Shown: positions 8,040 through 15,875 of the stretch, piece by piece
How positions within the stretch are numbered: the stretch's first letter is position 1
How the letters are laid out: each line of letters opens with the position of its first letter
Assembly: GCA_005503065.1 (NCBI GenBank)
Contig: SCOE01000006.1
Location: 62,001 to 126,000, forward strand
Direction: 5' to 3'
Source: Comamonadaceae bacterium ALPHA2B
GTDB lineage: Bacteria > Pseudomonadota > Gammaproteobacteria > Burkholderiales > Burkholderiaceae_C
Length of the DNA stretch: 64,000 bases
Translations under genes and position numbers: made by a program
The notes under the pieces: model-generated
Seen by the model: only the letters and a program-made list of their open reading frames with translations
Told to the model about the DNA's origin: nothing
Database searches by the model: none

Positions 8040-8871
8040 ATGCATACCTATCACGCACCCCCCACCGGCCCCGCCCTGGCGAAAGCCCTGGCGGCCGTTC
8101 GACAGGCCGAGGCCGAAGTCGACACCGCTGCTTGCCGGTGAAGACTCGACCGCCGCGCACATGGCGCTGCATCACGCGAAGGCGGCGCTGCAGGAAGTCC
8201 GCTCCACCGAGCGCGCCGCCGCAGAAGCCGCTGCTGCCGAGGCCGCCGCCGCGTGCCAGCAGGCTGAGGCGGAAGCCCTGGCGCGGGCCGAGCAGGAGCA
8301 CGCCGAAGCCGTCGCCGCCATGGTGCTGCCGGAAGGTGAAGAAGCGCCGGCGGAGGCCCTGCCGCAGGCCGTTGTGTATGTCCTGGCCGGCGTGCAACGT
8401 GCCAAGGCCGCATTCGACCGCGCCCGGGCTGCCCAGGCAGAGGCGGCAGCGCCGCGCGATCGCGTGGCCTGCCGGCTGGCGCAAGCACGCGAGGAACTCG
8501 ACGCCATCGGCGCGCGCCGGGCGACTGGCGACGTGCGCAATGGGGGCGAAGCCCGGATCAAGACCCTCGACCTCGATGCCAAGCACCTCACCGCCGCGCT
8601 CGCGCCCCTGGAATCTGCGCTCGCAGTGGTCGCCAAGCCCGTCGCGGCCGCACAGCACGCCCTTCAGGCCGGCGAACACGCCCTGGCCGACGCCCGCAAG
8701 AAGGCCGAGGTGGACGCTCTCGTGGCTCGCATGCGCGTGGCCGAGGTGCACCTCGTGGAGCAGGCCCGCGTGCTGCGCGCCGAACTCTTCGCCCGAGGCT
8801 ACCGCAACGTCGGCAGCCACTACACCCCGTCGCAACAACTCCGCGACGTCGCCGCGGGAAAGTGGATCTGA
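8040..8871 (+). pseudogene. Ala/Glu-rich coiled-coil protein gene with a +1 frameshift
   Basis: From ATG 8040 the frame encodes MHTYHAPPTGPALAKALA and onward, reaching TGA at 8139. The next frame continues without interruption to 8871 as an alanine- and glutamate-rich, strongly helical protein. Removing one T of the doublet 8132-8133 fuses both parts into one protein of about 276 residues. The downstream frame also has an ATG at 8161 that could yield a shorter 236-residue protein. Function unknown; long charged helices suggest a coiled coil. The following gene starts in a TGATG overlap with its stop, so the two formed one operon. Confidence 0.55.
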
Positions 8872-9507
8872 TGACCGCCTCGACCAGCAGGAGCCGCAAG
8901 TCCCCGGCCAAGACTCCCGCCCGCTCCACCTCGAAGCTCGAACGCACGCCCGGCCACGGCGCGCTGGAGCAGGAGCGCATGCGCTCGATGCTTCCGCGGT
9001 GCCGTGTGGCCCTCGGCCCGCGTGGCGCCGACCTGTCGCCGCGGATCATCAAGATGGCTGCGCATGCGTACGGCAACTACGACCTGGCGATGATCGACCT
9101 CGTGAAGCGGGTGATCGCCCTCGCGCTGCCGCATCCCGCCCCGGTGGACGATGACAAGCCGAACGACGCAGAACCCCCGGCAGTCCGAGTGGCCGCGGCT
9201 GATGCGGCAGCAGGAAAGCACGGTGGCGCGGAGGCCGAACAGGAGGGGGTGAACAGGGGCCGAAAAGGCTGCTCTTCTCAGGCTCGATGCCGCTCAAACT
9301 TCTGGCCTGCCTCAACCGGCGGTGGCGAGCGTGCCAGCCGCCGTCCCGGCGCAGATTTCAGAGCCCGCAAAAAGCGAGGTGCCTGAGAAGCTCAACGCGG
9401 GCGCGGCGCCGGGCGCGAAGGTGCAAGTCGCGCGGAATGACAAGACCACGCAGAACATCGGGGATCGCGGGATCGCGCACATCGTGACGGGCGGGATGGG
9501 AGCCTGA
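8871..9507 (+). pseudogene. Hypothetical protein gene with a single-base frameshift
   Basis: The ATG at 8871 overlaps the upstream TGA by one base. The first part (about 128 codons) begins MTASTSRSRKSPAKT, with a basic Ser/Lys-rich head and a helical segment around residues 60-85. At the G run 9256-9259 the natural reading appears to change frame: with one G fewer it continues as RAEKAALLRLDAAQTSG and ends at 9507 with VTGGMGA. Without correction the frame runs to 9386 in a low-complexity Arg-rich tail typical of an out-of-frame read. No family recognised. Confidence 0.5.
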
Positions 9508-9814
9508 CGCGGTGCGCCACGCCGCGAAGCAAACCGCCGCTTCGCGCCCTAAGCGGTCTTTACGACTTCTCGAAAGCGGTCGCGGGCCGCTTTGACTGCC
9601 CTCGGGCATGTCCCTGCCTGCCGACGATGCGCGGCCCGGCAACGTGGATGCGCTGGAGCTATTCCACGACGTGAGCCCGCTTGTGGGAGCGCCATGCGAG
9701 CTTCGGCTCCGATGCGGCGGGCGCCTGGAACGACGCCGCCGCTTCGATTCGTCGGGCTTGCCCTCACCCAAGCGCCCGCAATCCGACTAGGCTACGCCTT
9801 CCGCCTCGCTGGCC
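9508..9814. other. Intergenic stretch without a supported gene
   Basis: Short overlapping reading frames occur on the plus strand between 9592 and 9790 but each shows abrupt composition changes. One starting at 9608 (MSLPADDARPGNVDALELFH) looks protein-like for about 30 codons before degenerating, so a decayed small gene is possible. Confidence 0.35.
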
Positions 9815-9843
9815 TTGCTCTCTGCTGGTTAATGTGCTATATT
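9815..9843 (+). promoter_or_regulatory. Candidate sigma-70 promoter for the RNA at 9850-10125
   Basis: TTGCTC at 9815-9820 and TATATT at 9838-9843 are separated by 17 bases, with TG two bases before the -10 hexamer. The expected start point is about 9850. Confidence 0.45.
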
Positions 9844-9849
9844 TCTCCA

Positions 9850-10125
9850 TGCCGCATATTTTGCGGCGCGTCTTCTGGGTGCGGAACGCTTCGTCCGAAA
9901 GGTTCGGGGATTTCTGCCTTTGAAAAAAGCGAGCGAGCTGAAAAGGTACTGATGTCCCATTTTCAGTTTGGTACGATGAGTTAGAGGATCGGCTGGTAAT
10001 CGATTGCCCCCGTATCTTGGCCGGCGTACCATCAGACTTGGAAGAGTAGTTAAGACATCCTTGGTTTTAGTGAATCGGTTTATCGATATCACTGCATGAT
10101 GGCCAGCATTCGCTGGCCATTTTTG
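9850..10125 (+). ncRNA. Candidate structured non-coding RNA, about 275 nt
   Basis: A promoter-like sequence (9815-9843) and a strong intrinsic terminator (10099-10124) delimit a plus-strand segment that holds no convincing coding frame. It begins with a hairpin, GCCGCA (9851-9856) with TGCGGC (9862-9867). Further complementary segments include CTGAAAA with TTTTCAG near 9938-9966 and TGGTACG (near 9970) with CGTACCA (near 10025). CTGATG near 9950 could pair alternatively with CATCAG near 10030, which would allow two conformations. It converges on the two-gene unit at 10129-11785. No RNA family was recognised. Confidence 0.4.
10099..10124 (+). terminator. Rho-independent terminator
   Basis: ATGGCCAGC (10099-10107), a 4-base loop and GCTGGCCAT (10112-10120) form a perfect 9-bp stem followed by TTTT at 10121-10124. 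The T tract is on the plus strand, so it ends a plus-strand transcript rather than the convergent genes. It sits four bases from the 3' end of the minus-strand gene. Confidence 0.75.
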
Positions 10126-10128
10126 CGT

Positions 10129-11037
10129 CTAGACTCTGATGAAATCGCTGGGCGCAATATTGAGGTGCGGCTCGCCAGTGATTTTCTCGTAGTCTCCGTG
10201 GCACTGGCAGAAATAGGCCGTAAGTTTCCTCGGTGAGTCTTTCTGGGCGTCGTAGTGAAATGCGGCATTGAAAGGAGCACCGAGCCGACGGAATCCCGAC
10301 AGGTGACACATCTCAGAGGCATGCCCATCGGCCAGCCAAGGTCTACCATGCATGCGCCTCACGCCCGGCGCCCTGAACTCAATCTCCCGATCATCGTGAA
10401 ATGAAAGTAGGTGGCCGCCACCTCGCTTTCGGGGGTACCGGGCCTCAAACTCAGTCCGGGCAGCTAACAGAATCGCACCAGCCAATGCCTCGTCCGCCGC
10501 ACCGGCAATATTGGCCTGCAGTGCCCGAAGCCAATCGCGATAGAAGTCGTCTGACTCAAAATTGCGCACCGGCAGCAGCAACGGTGTCGTGTTTGCCTGT
10601 TCGCGCAGCTCGCGATGCAACACTTCCAGGATCATACGAGTCCGCTTGGTCGTGCGGACCAGCAAATGGAACAGTTCCTTCTCTGCAACCCGTTGCTCAT
10701 CGCGCGTGCCGCCGCCCGGCTGCCAATCGATCGGCACCGGCAAGATGGCTGGAAAGAACATGTTCTCTAAAGCGGCGTCGCGGCCATCGTTGAGGCGCCG
10801 ATAGATCACTGCGCAACATGTACCCATGAAATTCGACTGTTTGTCGAACTCGGCGGCCAGTCGATTCTTGAAGGCGGCCAGGAACTGTTTGGCGTAATCC
10901 GCCGAAAGCCCTTCCTTCCTTGTCATCCCAAAACCAACGAAATCGGAATCCGTGCTCAGCAGCGAGCGCCGCATACCGTTTATATAGTCAAATGCTTCCC
11001 CCGCTGGCAAGCCAGCGTACCCGAAGGTAAACCGCAT
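10129..11037 (-). CDS. Hypothetical protein, partner of the LOTUS-like protein
   Basis: The ATG at 11037 lies one base past the upstream TAA, so this 302-residue protein is translationally coupled to the gene before it. I recognise no family. Visible features are a mixed alpha/beta N-terminal half, a segment rich in Arg/Lys around residues 120-150 (REQRVAEKELFHLLVRTTKRTR), and a C-terminal part with several His and Cys residues, including CQCHGDYEKITGEPH near the end, which might bind metal. An upstream in-frame extension to 11229 overlaps the neighbour and lacks support. Confidence 0.6.
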   Translation of the reverse strand: MRFTFGYAGLPAGEAFDYINGMRRSLLSTDSDFVGFGMTRKEGLSADYAKQFLAAFKNRLAAEFDKQSNFMGTCCAVIYRRLNDGRDAALENMFFPAILPVPIDWQPGGGTRDEQRVAEKELFHLLVRTTKRTRMILEVLHRELREQANTTPLLLPVRNFESDDFYRDWLRALQANIAGAADEALAGAILLAARTEFEARYPRKRGGGHLLSFHDDREIEFRAPGVRRMHGRPWLADGHASEMCHLSGFRRLGAPFNAAFHYDAQKDSPRKLTAYFCQCHGDYEKITGEPHLNIAPSDFIRV

Positions 11038-11038
11038 A

Positions 11039-11785
11039 TTACTTCGGAATATTTTGAAGCTTGACAACAATATCGAGCGGCATTTGAATTCGCTTTCGCT
11101 CTTGTTCGGAGAGCGCAGCAAGGAGAATATCCCAGAGGCTGCTCCGTCCCTTTGCTGCGCTCCTCGTGGTACTTGGCTGTTCGAGAACAAGTTCCAGCGG
11201 CAGCTTGTGCTGATGAAGCCACTGATCAATGCGCTGGTCCAGCCATTCCTGCCATTGGGCTTTGGGCTGCTCAGCCGCAGGCGTAACGATCAGGGAGGTG
11301 TCGATTGGCCTGCTGTCGGCAGGCGCCTCTTCGCCAGCCTCCACATCACGAAAATGGAGCGTGCCAGTCAGCACCAAGTAACGCTTGAACCCGGACATGA
11401 TTGGACGAGTAAAGGCAAGGAAGACCGCATGGGCGTACTTCCGCCGCTTGACCGGCACCTCAGTGACAGTCGTCGCAACCTGGGCAGGCTTCAGAGTCAG
11501 CAGCTTGGTCTGCTGCCCTTTCAGATAGACGTATGGAGCTGTCGGATTGCTGGGATTCGGCGGCGCTTCGAGCTGATCGGCCATCTCATGCCTGATGAAA
11601 TGTCCAACGGGTTGCCGTCCGAGATGTAGGCGTAGGTCGGGTCGCTCGTTACTTAGAGCCCAGCCGACGTTGGACAACAGCAGGTCTTCGCCACTCTGCG
11701 CATAGTGCTTGCGCACGTGCTCGAGAATGAACGCTTTTACGGCGTTCAAGTCAGGTTCGTTCTGGGGCGACGGTTCTTTTTCCAT
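11039..11785 (-). CDS. Hypothetical protein with an N-terminal LOTUS/OST-HTH-like domain
   Basis: A 248-residue protein. Residues about 13-75 (AFILEHVRKHYAQSGEDLLL, then SNVGWALSNERPDLRLHLG and a helix) follow the winged-helix pattern of LOTUS/OST-HTH domains: helix, a short wing with LSxVG, helix, then PDL/F near a Gly. Such domains bind RNA, often G-rich. The central part (about 85-170) is beta-rich and the C-terminal part helical. It is the first gene of a two-gene minus-strand unit. The domain call rests on pattern only, and another winged-helix family is possible. Confidence 0.55.
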   Translation of the reverse strand: MEKEPSPQNEPDLNAVKAFILEHVRKHYAQSGEDLLLSNVGWALSNERPDLRLHLGRQPVGHFIRHEMADQLEAPPNPSNPTAPYVYLKGQQTKLLTLKPAQVATTVTEVPVKRRKYAHAVFLAFTRPIMSGFKRYLVLTGTLHFRDVEAGEEAPADSRPIDTSLIVTPAAEQPKAQWQEWLDQRIDQWLHQHKLPLELVLEQPSTTRSAAKGRSSLWDILLAALSEQERKRIQMPLDIVVKLQNIPK

Positions 11786-12116
11786 GATCTGCCGGTGCTG
11801 CCCGAAGGGCGACTTTCAAATATATCCGAGCCTCTGCACCACCCCATTGCATTCACTTGCAATGGTGTCACCCGCACAAGTGCAGGGACGCCGGCGGGAA
11901 AGAACGACGCACGTCCAACAGCAGTGTCAGAAGGTCAGACAAAGGCCAGCGGATACGTTGAGCAGACGCTCGTGACCGCGGCTCTTGGCCGGATTCTGCC
12001 GCACGCCCGTAAGGCCGGCGTGCCCGCTGCCATCTAAAACCGGGGCGCGTCGATGCTCGCAGCTACTAAGTTTGAGCGGTGGTTTGCCGCACATTTGTCA
12101 GATCACTGCGTCTGGG
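11786..12116. other. Intergenic stretch, nothing recognised
   Basis: The region upstream of the LOTUS-like gene should hold its promoter. I see no gene, repeat or clear promoter hexamers in it. Confidence 0.4.
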
Positions 12117-12311
12117 TCAACCAAAAAGCATTCCGAACGCGGCGCCGGCAACCAGGGCGCCGGTCATCAGCACGACGGCATGCCACGCGCGATCGGGTCG
12201 CATCTTGGCCGTCTCGGCGCCGAGCCTGACCGTCTGTGCCATCAGCTTGCCTATCTCAACGCGGGTGCACTCTGGCGGCAAGTCAGCTCCGGGAATGTTC
12301 ATGACGTTCAT
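12117..12311 (-). CDS. Small membrane protein typical of mobile elements
   Basis: A protein of about 64 residues from ATG 12311 (a second start at 12302 is equally possible). It has the layout of a small phage or ICE protein family: LPPE-x-TRVE-x-x-KLMAQT, a short amphipathic helix with ETAKM, then one C-terminal transmembrane helix (WHAVVLMTGALVAGAAFGML). Members are common in proteobacterial prophages, with unknown function. It is divergent from the antirepressor-like gene. Confidence 0.6.
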   Translation of the reverse strand: MNVMNIPGADLPPECTRVEIGKLMAQTVRLGAETAKMRPDRAWHAVVLMTGALVAGAAFGMLFG

Positions 12312-12547
12312 TGTGCGACCGGTGGGAAAAACGGGCACTCGAAAAATGGGAGCGAACACGAGACTGCGTGCACGTCGAGCCGCTGCATTGGACCGACGCG
12401 AGAGCCATCACACATGCCAGCCGGGGTCTTCGGGCCGCGTCCAACCTCCCTCTGGACGTAATGCAGACCGGCTGGCAGTTGAGATGGCTTTCGTTCTTCC
12501 GTGCAGCGATTCGGTGGGTTCCAACCTGCTCGCCACGGAGGTATTCC

Positions 12548-13495
12548 ATGAGCACCATCGCCAGCGCCCTCTCGCGCTACCTCGACCGCCGCCCGTTGCT
12601 GGTGGCCTTCCTCGCCGTCGGGGCTGCGGACACCGCCCGCGCCCTTGCGGTCGGCAGCCTTGCTTCAGGGGCGGCCATGTCCCAACGCAAAATCATCCTC
12701 GTGGGCAATCTCGGCCGCGCCGAAATCTACACAACGGATCAGCCGACGGTAGCTGTTGGTGAAGCGTCCGTCCAAGTCATCGAGTACCTCGGGATGCGCG
12801 TCGTGACGCTGGCCCAGGTCGATGCAGTTCACCAGCGCCCCAAGGGCACGGCCCGCCGCACCCTGAGCGCAAACCGCTCGCGCCTGATCGCGGGCGAGGA
12901 CTTCATCGAAATCACTGCGGACGAAATTCGTGCGCACTCGCTGCGCGCCTTCTTCCCGCCCCGGACCGCGAAGGGCGTGCTGCTCACTGAGTCCGGCTAC
13001 CTGATGCTGGCGAAGTCCTTCACGGACGATCTCGCGTGGAAGGTGCAGCGCGCGCTCGTCGCGTCGTACTTCCGCAAGCCGGCTCCGGCACGGCGCGTCA
13101 AGGTGCCCTACGCGGTCGGCCGCCACGACACGATCGGCCGCGAGCAGGCCGACATGCTGCGCGACACGCTGGACGCCGGTGCGAAGGCGCTGCCGCTGGA
13201 AGATCGCGGCGCGTTTCTGCGCGAAGGCTGGTCGCGCCTCAAGAGCCACTTCAAGTGCAGCTACCGCGACATCCCTGCCGCCGAGTTCGATGAGGCCCTG
13301 TCGCTCCTGACGCGCCACGTCCTGCGCCACGAGCCGGCGCAGGATCAGCCTGCCATCGGGTACGCGCGACCCGACGCACGCGCGGCGCTGCTGGACGCCA
13401 CCAACGCGCTCGCGCGGGCGCTGCCGGTCCTGGCCGAACTCGTCAACCGTGGAGATGCCACCAACGACGCGCGGGAGGGCTCGCTGCGCGCATAG
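12548..13495 (+). CDS. ORF6N-domain protein, antirepressor-like
   Basis: A 315-residue protein with a GGAGG ribosome binding site seven bases before ATG 12548. Residues about 75-180 form an ORF6N-type phage domain (VIEYLGMRVVTLAQVDAVH, then LTESGYLMLAKSF and VQRALVASYF), usually found N-terminal in phage antirepressors and DNA-binding proteins. Here an extra 45-residue Ala-rich segment and the sequence MSQRKIILVGNLGR precede it; the latter resembles the first strand of single-stranded DNA-binding proteins and gives an alternative start at 12677. The C-terminal 130 residues are helical and unassigned. The likely role is control of the element's lysogeny-like state. Confidence 0.7.
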   Translation: MSTIASALSRYLDRRPLLVAFLAVGAADTARALAVGSLASGAAMSQRKIILVGNLGRAEIYTTDQPTVAVGEASVQVIEYLGMRVVTLAQVDAVHQRPKGTARRTLSANRSRLIAGEDFIEITADEIRAHSLRAFFPPRTAKGVLLTESGYLMLAKSFTDDLAWKVQRALVASYFRKPAPARRVKVPYAVGRHDTIGREQADMLRDTLDAGAKALPLEDRGAFLREGWSRLKSHFKCSYRDIPAAEFDEALSLLTRHVLRHEPAQDQPAIGYARPDARAALLDATNALARALPVLAELVNRGDATNDAREGSLRA

Positions 13496-13527
13496 GAGGT
13501 CTGACTGCGCGCCGTGCGGCCAGTGGT

Positions 13528-13926
13528 CTACCAAGGCCGCCGGCCGCTGTGCGCCGTCATGGTCCTGCCGATCTCCCGAGCGAGGCTTTCGTCCTGGCAC
13601 CGGCGCTCGATTTCCGAGCGCTGCCCACCAGCCAGTGGCCGAGGGCGCGGCATGCACCACCACGCCTGCGGGTAGCTCGGGCCGTCTCGCTTGTCATTCC
13701 GGCCGGGATAGACCTCGACGCCGGACATCAGCAGGCCGCGCGGCTCGACCTCCAGAAGCCGTACGCGGGTCAACACTGGAGCGAGATAAGTCTGGCCGTC
13801 CGGTCCTAGAAGAAGTGCGATGCGCCCCATGCCGCGCCGCCGCACGCGCAGGTCGCCAGCCACGCCGTTCTCGCGGATGGTGGCGGCGTCGAGCTTTTGG
13901 CCCTGGAAGCGGCAGCGGTAAACCAC
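13528..13926 (-). CDS. Hypothetical protein behind a LexA-like operator
   Basis: Minus-strand codons from about GTG 13926 encode VYRCRFQGQKLDAATIREN and onward, with strong protein character to the stop at 13528: a basic beta-rich N-terminus, GRIALLLGPDGQTYLAP, a GLLMSGVEVYPG segment and YPQAWWC, then a variable Arg-rich tail. I have an impression of similar proteins in other betaproteobacterial mobile elements but no functional family. No ribosome binding site is visible, so the exact start is uncertain. The 18-bp palindrome at 13934-13951 lies just upstream. Confidence 0.5.
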   Translation of the reverse strand: MVYRCRFQGQKLDAATIRENGVAGDLRVRRRGMGRIALLLGPDGQTYLAPVLTRVRLLEVEPRGLLMSGVEVYPGRNDKRDGPSYPQAWWCMPRPRPLAGGQRSEIERRCQDESLAREIGRTMTAHSGRRPW

Positions 13927-13933
13927 GCAAAAG

Positions 13934-13951
13934 ACTGGATAAGTATCCAGT
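13934..13951. promoter_or_regulatory. LexA-like operator between divergent genes
   Basis: ACTGGATAAGTATCCAGT is a perfect 8-2-8 inverted repeat. Its core CTGGATAAGTATCCAG has the CTG-N10-CAG layout of gamma- and betaproteobacterial LexA boxes. It sits between the minus-strand gene ending at 13528 and the small plus-strand gene starting at 13954, where it could repress both. Confidence 0.5.
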
Positions 13952-13953
13952 AT

Positions 13954-14136
13954 ATGGCTACGATTGAGGGCATGGAACCAGCCGGAAAGGACCTCTGGAT
14001 CGCCGCGCTGGCGCACCATCTGGCGCGGCGCTGGCGCACGGTTGACCCGCACGTGCTGGAAGGCGTGGCGGCGGACATCGCTCGCATCCTGGGTCTGCGC
14101 TCGATGGCGCCGGACGAGGTGCAGCCCATTGGCTAG
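13954..14136 (+). CDS. Small hypothetical protein
   Basis: A 60-residue protein, MATIEGMEPAGKDLWIAALA and onward, predicted mostly helical. The ATG at 13954 is only three bases from the LexA-like palindrome, so either the message has almost no leader or translation starts at ATG 13972 (MEPAGKDLW) or further upstream at 13897. No family recognised. Position beside the operator suggests SOS-linked expression. Confidence 0.45.
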   Translation: MATIEGMEPAGKDLWIAALAHHLARRWRTVDPHVLEGVAADIARILGLRSMAPDEVQPIG

Positions 14137-14363
14137 AGCCAGTAGGTACGACGCGCGGTACAACTTATAAGTTGGCTTCCGCTTTTGACTTGAATCGAAG
14201 ACCTTGATTCGGGAATCCGAAATCGAGATTGTTTGAGGGGTTGCTGACTTTGCAGCGCAAGCTTGGCAGCTTTTTAGACCCCAATCTACGCAAAGGCGCT
14301 GCCATCAGACGGATGAAGCGGAAGGACCGGTTGAGCGGCTCCCCGACGGCATCTCAGCGCTAG

Positions 14364-14837
14364 TCAGCACTTAAGGTCGAAGAACTGCTTTCGAACTTTG
14401 TAGAGGTCCACGTCGGCGCGCGCCCTCGCTTCGCCCTTGGCGGCCTGGGCGTCGGCTTCCAGGGTCGGGAGCAGACCGTCGAGTCGGGCACACTGCTGCT
14501 GATCCTTCGCCGGCAGGTAGACCCGCTTGCGCAGGACATTCATGTCTTCGTGCGATCGGCTGGTCAAAGGCCGAATGGCGCCATCGAGTTGCCGGTTGAA
14601 CTCGTCGCGCTGGACCTCGCGGCCCTTGCGCGACCGGCCGGCCATCTTGTCCATGCCCTGGGTGGGCGTGGCGTCGATGACCTTGGCGCCGACGCAGGGG
14701 GAATCCGAGTACGCGACCTTGCCAGCCGTCTCGCAGCGGTAGACAACTGGCTGCGCGATGGCAGCCGTCCCCGAACAGATGGCCAGGATCGCGCCCAGCG
14801 CGTGAAGGGCGCCGACGTTCACCAGAATCGCCACCAC
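14364..14837 (-). CDS. Exported DUF4124-like protein
   Basis: A 157-residue protein with an N-terminal signal peptide (hydrophobic residues about 9-25, cleavage plausible after AIAQ). The mature part begins VVYRCETAGKVAYSDSPC, the pattern of DUF4124: a short beta domain with two Cys, probably a disulfide, in exported proteins of proteobacteria. The C-terminal half is helical and ends in Cys. The start overlaps the preceding gene's 3' end by 19 bases. The location is expected to be periplasmic; function unknown. Confidence 0.75.
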   Translation of the reverse strand: MVAILVNVGALHALGAILAICSGTAAIAQPVVYRCETAGKVAYSDSPCVGAKVIDATPTQGMDKMAGRSRKGREVQRDEFNRQLDGAIRPLTSRSHEDMNVLRKRVYLPAKDQQQCARLDGLLPTLEADAQAAKGEARARADVDLYKVRKQFFDLKC

Positions 14838-15028
14838 GGGCGCCGCCGTACGCGTTGGGCCTGCGGCCGGGTGTCGAGGTCGTCGAAGATGCTTGCTGCG
14901 GCTCCGAATCGGCTCGACGGGGCGTCGCTATGAGCCGGTGAGCGCGCGGGCGGCTGCGTGCCCGCCACACGCCGCTGATCCGCATCGCGCGGCGCGTCGA
15001 GATTCGGAGGGCTGGCAGATTCCGTCAT
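14819..15028 (-). CDS. Small hypothetical protein with aromatic C-terminus
   Basis: A 69-residue Pro/Ala/Asp-rich, probably disordered protein ending in RRRPWWRFW. A short basic-aromatic tail like this can bind membranes or a partner. It overlaps the DUF4124-like gene by 19 bases, so the two are probably co-transcribed. No family recognised. Confidence 0.5.
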   Translation of the reverse strand: MTESASPPNLDAPRDADQRRVAGTQPPARSPAHSDAPSSRFGAAASIFDDLDTRPQAQRVRRRPWWRFW

Positions 15029-15115
15029 GAGCCGGGATTTTGACGTGATTCGGATCGCGCCCTTTGGGACGGGCCTCGAATCGTTGCGCGCACGAACCGG
15101 CCAGGAGCGCAGCGG

Positions 15116-15526
15116 CTACTCGTCGAAGTTACCGAAGGCGCGGCGCCGGGCGTCGTCGATAGCGCACGAGGCGATGGCCCGTGCGGCGATCTCTTGCACC
15201 GCGTCGCCGAAGACCTCGGCGGCCTTCTCCAACAGCGCGAACATGTTGGAGCCCTCGGGGTACTTCGCGAACATGGGCTCCATGCGCGGAAAGGTTTCCT
15301 CGGACAGCACGTCTCCGGTGCCGTCGACGATGCGTTCGAGGAAAGCCCGATCCTCGGCCTCTTCGACCACCAGCCGCGCCACGGAGAGACTGCGTGAGAC
15401 GAACGGGTCATGCCCATATAGCGCGCCCGCCATTGCTAGTCTCGCGTGAAGCCCAGGCTCGCCAGGACCGATCGCACCGCCTGCGACGAGCCCGACGAAA
15501 ATCTGCGCCCGGCGCAGGTGGCTCAT
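15116..15526 (-). CDS. Conserved hypothetical protein of the island
   Basis: A 136-residue, mostly helical protein whose C-terminal half is duplicated as a truncated copy at 2486-2706. The conserved core is LSEETFPRMEPMF, then FGDAVQEIAARAIASCAIDDARRRA. It starts with an ATGA overlap with the stop of the gene at 15523-15783, so the two are translationally coupled. Function unknown. Retention of an intact copy near the integrase suggests a role for the element. Confidence 0.65.
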   Translation of the reverse strand: MSHLRRAQIFVGLVAGGAIGPGEPGLHARLAMAGALYGHDPFVSRSLSVARLVVEEAEDRAFLERIVDGTGDVLSEETFPRMEPMFAKYPEGSNMFALLEKAAEVFGDAVQEIAARAIASCAIDDARRRAFGNFDE

Positions 15527-15783
15527 TGCAGCACCCGCAATTCGATATGGTCGCCCGGCCGGCTCGTGTCGCGGAAGGCAAGCGCGGCAGCAGGGTCCGC
15601 GCCGAAGCGCTCGGCGGCGCCGATGATGGCTGCGTCCGAATGCTCGCGACGGACGCGCACCGTCGTCGGCCCCTCAAGCATGCTGTCCCAGCACACCCGC
15701 CCGCCGCCCAGTACGGAGACGCCAGCCGGGTCGTTTGGGAAGATCGCGGCGACGGCGCCCTGAGTGGTTGTTTGATTCGACAT
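15523..15783 (-). CDS. Small conserved hypothetical protein
   Basis: An 86-residue protein starting at ATG 15783 (MSNQTTTQGAVAAIFPNDPA). The C-terminal half has charged and beta-strand segments (TTVRVRREHSDAAIIGAAER, then DHIELRVLQ). It overlaps the next gene by four bases (ATGA). No family recognised. It lies just downstream of the integrase gene in the same orientation. Confidence 0.55.
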   Translation of the reverse strand: MSNQTTTQGAVAAIFPNDPAGVSVLGGGRVCWDSMLEGPTTVRVRREHSDAAIIGAAERFGADPAAALAFRDTSRPGDHIELRVLQ

Positions 15784-15875
15784 GCGTTCTATTCCTTGGC
15801 TTTTGCGGCCGGGCGCGCCCGTGTGCCTCTTAGCCGCTTCGCCCCGCTCGCAACCGGCGCGGGGCATGCCGGTGT

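Noticed and set aside
9850-10125. Retron-type msr-msd RNA
   Set aside because: No reverse transcriptase gene is nearby and the flanking inverted repeats expected of a retron are not seen.
13528-14163. Long minus-strand frame extending upstream of 13926
   Set aside because: The upstream part crosses the LexA-like palindrome and overlaps the divergent small gene; protein-like character begins only near 13926.
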